A stretch of 6,990 nucleotides of DNA from NCBI GenBank assembly GCA_031279675.1, contig JAITIB010000014.1, positions 1 through 6,990 of the forward strand, read 5' to 3'. Positions 5,586-6,990 of the stretch are shown here, in pieces; within the stretch, counting starts at the first letter, position 1, and every line of letters starts with the position of its first letter. This DNA comes from Puniceicoccales bacterium (GTDB lineage: Bacteria > Verrucomicrobiota > Verrucomicrobiia > Opitutales > UBA953). A program made the position numbers and the translations under genes. The notes under the pieces are model-generated. The model saw only the letters and a program-made list of their open reading frames with translations. It was not told the DNA's origin and did not search any database.

Positions 5586-6716
5586 ATGAAATTCAAGATA
5601 CATCGCGACCACTTTGCTGCCGGGCTTGCTCAAGTCCAAAACATCGTCGGAAGCCGCTCGACAATGCCCATTTTGAGCAACGTCCTCATCGAGGCCGAGG
5701 GCGATACTATTGCCCTCACCACGACAAACCTCGACCTCGGCACCAGCCTCCGGATCAAGGCTGAGGTGAGCACCAGCGGGCGCATCACGCTGCCGGTGAG
5801 AAAGCTCCTCGCCATGGTCAAGTCCCTGTCCTCGGTGGAAACCACTGTTGAGTTTGGCGGCCAGAATCGTGTGAAAATCACCTCGGGCAGCTCCACCTTC
5901 CATATTGTCGGGCTGGGCGCCGAGAGTTTTCCGCCACTTCCCGTGTTTGACGACAAGCACACCTTCTCGCTCGTCAAGGCCGACCTCACGAATCTCCTCA
6001 AGAAAGTCTCCTACGCCCAGTCCACGGACGAAAACCGCTATGTCCTCAACGGCATATTTTTCAATTTCGCCGATGAGAAACTGACCCTTGTCGCCACCGA
6101 CGGGCGCCGCCTCGCCACTGCCGACAAGCCGGTTGCTCTCACCGCCGAGCAAGCCGGAAGCCTTATTCTCCCCGCCAAAACCGTCATCGAGCTCCAGCGG
6201 CTCCTTGACACCAAGATTGGGGACGGGGAAATCCGCATCGTGTTCAACGACCGCCAGGTTTCCTTCATCACACCTGTCACCAAGGACGACAGCGGTCTCA
6301 CCGGGGACATCCGCCTCGTCTCCAAGGTTGTCGAGGGCAGTTACCCGAACTACCGGCAGGTGGTTCCCAAGGAAACCGCCTACCGCATCGAAATCGAACG
6401 CGGAACGCTTTCCGAAAGCATCTACCGCTCCTCCATCACAACGAGCGACAAGAGCAGCTCGATAAAACTCAAGATCACCAACAATGAGGTCGAGATAACC
6501 TCAAGCGCCGAGATTGGTGAATCAAAGGAAAAACTGGACGTGTCTTACGAAGGCCCGGAGGTCCAGATCGCCTTCAACCCGCAGTATTTGAAGGATCCCC
6601 TTGATGCGCTTGACGACGACATGGTTTACTTCGAGTTCAAGGACGAAATGTCGCCGGGTGTCGTCAAGACCAAGGAAAACTTCCTGTGCGTCATCATGCC
6701 CCAGCGCGTGCCATAG
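5586..6716 (+). CDS. dnaN: DNA polymerase III beta subunit (sliding clamp)
   Basis: The beta clamp is a ring-shaped dimer that encircles DNA and tethers the replicative polymerase, repair polymerases and MutS/MutL through a hydrophobic pocket. The 376-residue length is normal, with three clamp folds at roughly 1-120, 128-250 and 252-376. Family landmarks are MPILSNVLIEA (27-37), ENRYVLNGIFF (149-159), LVATDGRRLA (168-177), EGSYPNYRQVVP (250-261), FNPQYLKDPLDAL (330-342) and the C-terminal IMPQRVP, which corresponds to the MPMRL end of the E. coli protein and forms part of the partner-binding pocket. The start at 5586 is supported by immediate homology (MKFKIHRDHF), although no ribosome binding site is present. 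No dnaA or recF is adjacent in this window, unlike the common dnaA-dnaN-recF order. A strong hairpin follows 33 bp downstream. Confidence 0.97.
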   Translation: MKFKIHRDHFAAGLAQVQNIVGSRSTMPILSNVLIEAEGDTIALTTTNLDLGTSLRIKAEVSTSGRITLPVRKLLAMVKSLSSVETTVEFGGQNRVKITSGSSTFHIVGLGAESFPPLPVFDDKHTFSLVKADLTNLLKKVSYAQSTDENRYVLNGIFFNFADEKLTLVATDGRRLATADKPVALTAEQAGSLILPAKTVIELQRLLDTKIGDGEIRIVFNDRQVSFITPVTKDDSGLTGDIRLVSKVVEGSYPNYRQVVPKETAYRIEIERGTLSESIYRSSITTSDKSSSIKLKITNNEVEITSSAEIGESKEKLDVSYEGPEVQIAFNPQYLKDPLDALDDDMVYFEFKDEMSPGVVKTKENFLCVIMPQRVP

Positions 6717-6724
6717 CAGCCAGG

Positions 6725-6738
6725 GTGCCAAAAGGCAC
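6725..6738. repeat. Small perfect hairpin just after dnaN
   Basis: GTGCC (6725-6729), loop AAAA and GGCAC (6734-6738) form a 5-bp stem eight bases after the dnaN stop. It is not followed by a T-tract, so on its own it is at most an RNA 3'-end stabiliser. Confidence 0.35.
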
Positions 6739-6749
6739 ATAGCAAAACA

Positions 6750-6790
6750 CAAAGGCGCGAAGAACGTCAAACCTGCGTTCCGCGCCTTTG
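6750..6790. repeat. Long imperfect palindrome (15-bp stem) downstream of dnaN
   Basis: CAAAGGCGCG (6750-6759) pairs perfectly with CGCGCCTTTG (6781-6790). Inside, after a 2-nt AA bulge, GAACG (6762-6766) pairs with CGTTC (6776-6780), leaving a 9-nt loop. The stem is long and GC-rich but has no T-tract on the plus-strand side. It resembles the dispersed CACAAAGGCGCGAAG-type palindromes often seen between genes in environmental bacterial genomes, so a REP-like element is one reading; a 3'-end stabiliser or terminator for dnaN is another. Confidence 0.6.
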
Positions 6791-6796
6791 CATTTG

Positions 6797-6841
6797 AGGA
6801 AAAACCAACTTTTCCTTTGCCTCCAACAGAGGGGTTCTTTT
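6797..6841 (+). terminator. Possible weak terminator between dnaN and sdhC
   Basis: Two small stems follow each other: AGGAAAA (6797-6803) with TTTTCCT (6810-6816), and CCTC (6820-6823) with GAGG (6829-6832) across a CAACA loop, the latter followed by GGTTCTTTT. The stems are short, so termination may be partial; the larger hairpin at 6750-6790 may contribute. Confidence 0.3.
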
Positions 6842-6873
6842 AGTGCGCGCCTCTTTCAATATCAAAACCGTCC

Positions 6874-6990
6874 ATGTCCGCATCGTGTCAAAACCGCAAA
6901 TGCCGCGTTTCGTCGCTCGTCAAGAAGTACTTGATGGCGCTTTCCGGCTCCATTCTCGCCGCCTTTGTGTTCGGCCATATGATTGGGAAT
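6874..6990 (+). CDS. sdhC: Succinate dehydrogenase cytochrome b558 subunit, N-terminal fragment
   Basis: Thirty-nine codons from ATG 6874 run to the window edge. After a polar, cysteine-containing leader (residues 1-13), SSLVKKYLMALSGSILAAF (13-31) and VFGHMIGN (32-39) match the first transmembrane helix of the b558-type SdhC family. In that family the typical text is KxLMALTGxxLxxFVxGHxxGN. This di-haem membrane anchor carries electrons between the flavoprotein/iron-sulphur subunits and menaquinone or quinone in the cytoplasmic membrane. H35 occupies the position of a conserved haem-ligand histidine in helix I; this assignment is from family knowledge. sdhA and sdhB would be expected just downstream, outside the window. 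No ribosome binding site precedes the start. Because only 39 residues are visible, the exact subfamily is not settled. Confidence 0.8.
   Translation, partial: MSASCQNRKCRVSSLVKKYLMALSGSILAAFVFGHMIGN

Overview
The window looks like a piece of a GC-rich bacterial chromosome, most likely from the Verrucomicrobiota and perhaps an Opitutaceae-like lineage. This is an inference from four things: the coding bias, the b558-type SdhC fragment, the secreted esterase-like gene start, and the near-absence of Shine-Dalgarno sequences upstream of the genes. No rRNA or other marker that would fix the taxonomy is present.

Layout from left to right. At 1-199 (minus) is the start of an exported protein resembling the alpha/beta-hydrolase / acetylxylan esterase group. 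Divergent from it is a full-length RNase R gene (rnr, about 280-2661, plus). RNase R converges with an Abi_2 (AbiD/AbiF-type) HEPN protein gene (2675-3658, minus), with only 13 bp between the stops. A 350-bp non-coding spacer (3659-4008) separates the abi gene from a divergent RelE/ParE-like gene (4009-4359, plus). The latter sits 7 bp before pssA, phosphatidylserine synthase (4367-5308, plus). An AT-richer spacer with one exact DnaA-box match leads to dnaN, the DNA polymerase III sliding clamp (5586-6716, plus). A hairpin-rich 157-bp gap then leads to the first 39 codons of sdhC (6874 to the window end, plus).

The core genes serve RNA decay (rnr), phospholipid synthesis (pssA), replication (dnaN) and respiration (sdhC). 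The unusual part is the insert between rnr and pssA: two toxin-like genes back to back around a structured spacer. Reading toward abi on the minus strand, the spacer has a good sigma70-type promoter (TTGACG, 16 nt, TATGAA). It is followed at the expected start point by a 9-1-9 inverted repeat, a C/A-rich linker, and a GC hairpin with a T-tract. Together these outline a small RNA of about 90 nt ending about 55 nt before the abi start codon, which itself has no ribosome binding site. This fits a HEPN toxin controlled by an adjacent small RNA, or an attenuated leader, and is the strongest lead in the window. The RNA is a prediction from sequence only.
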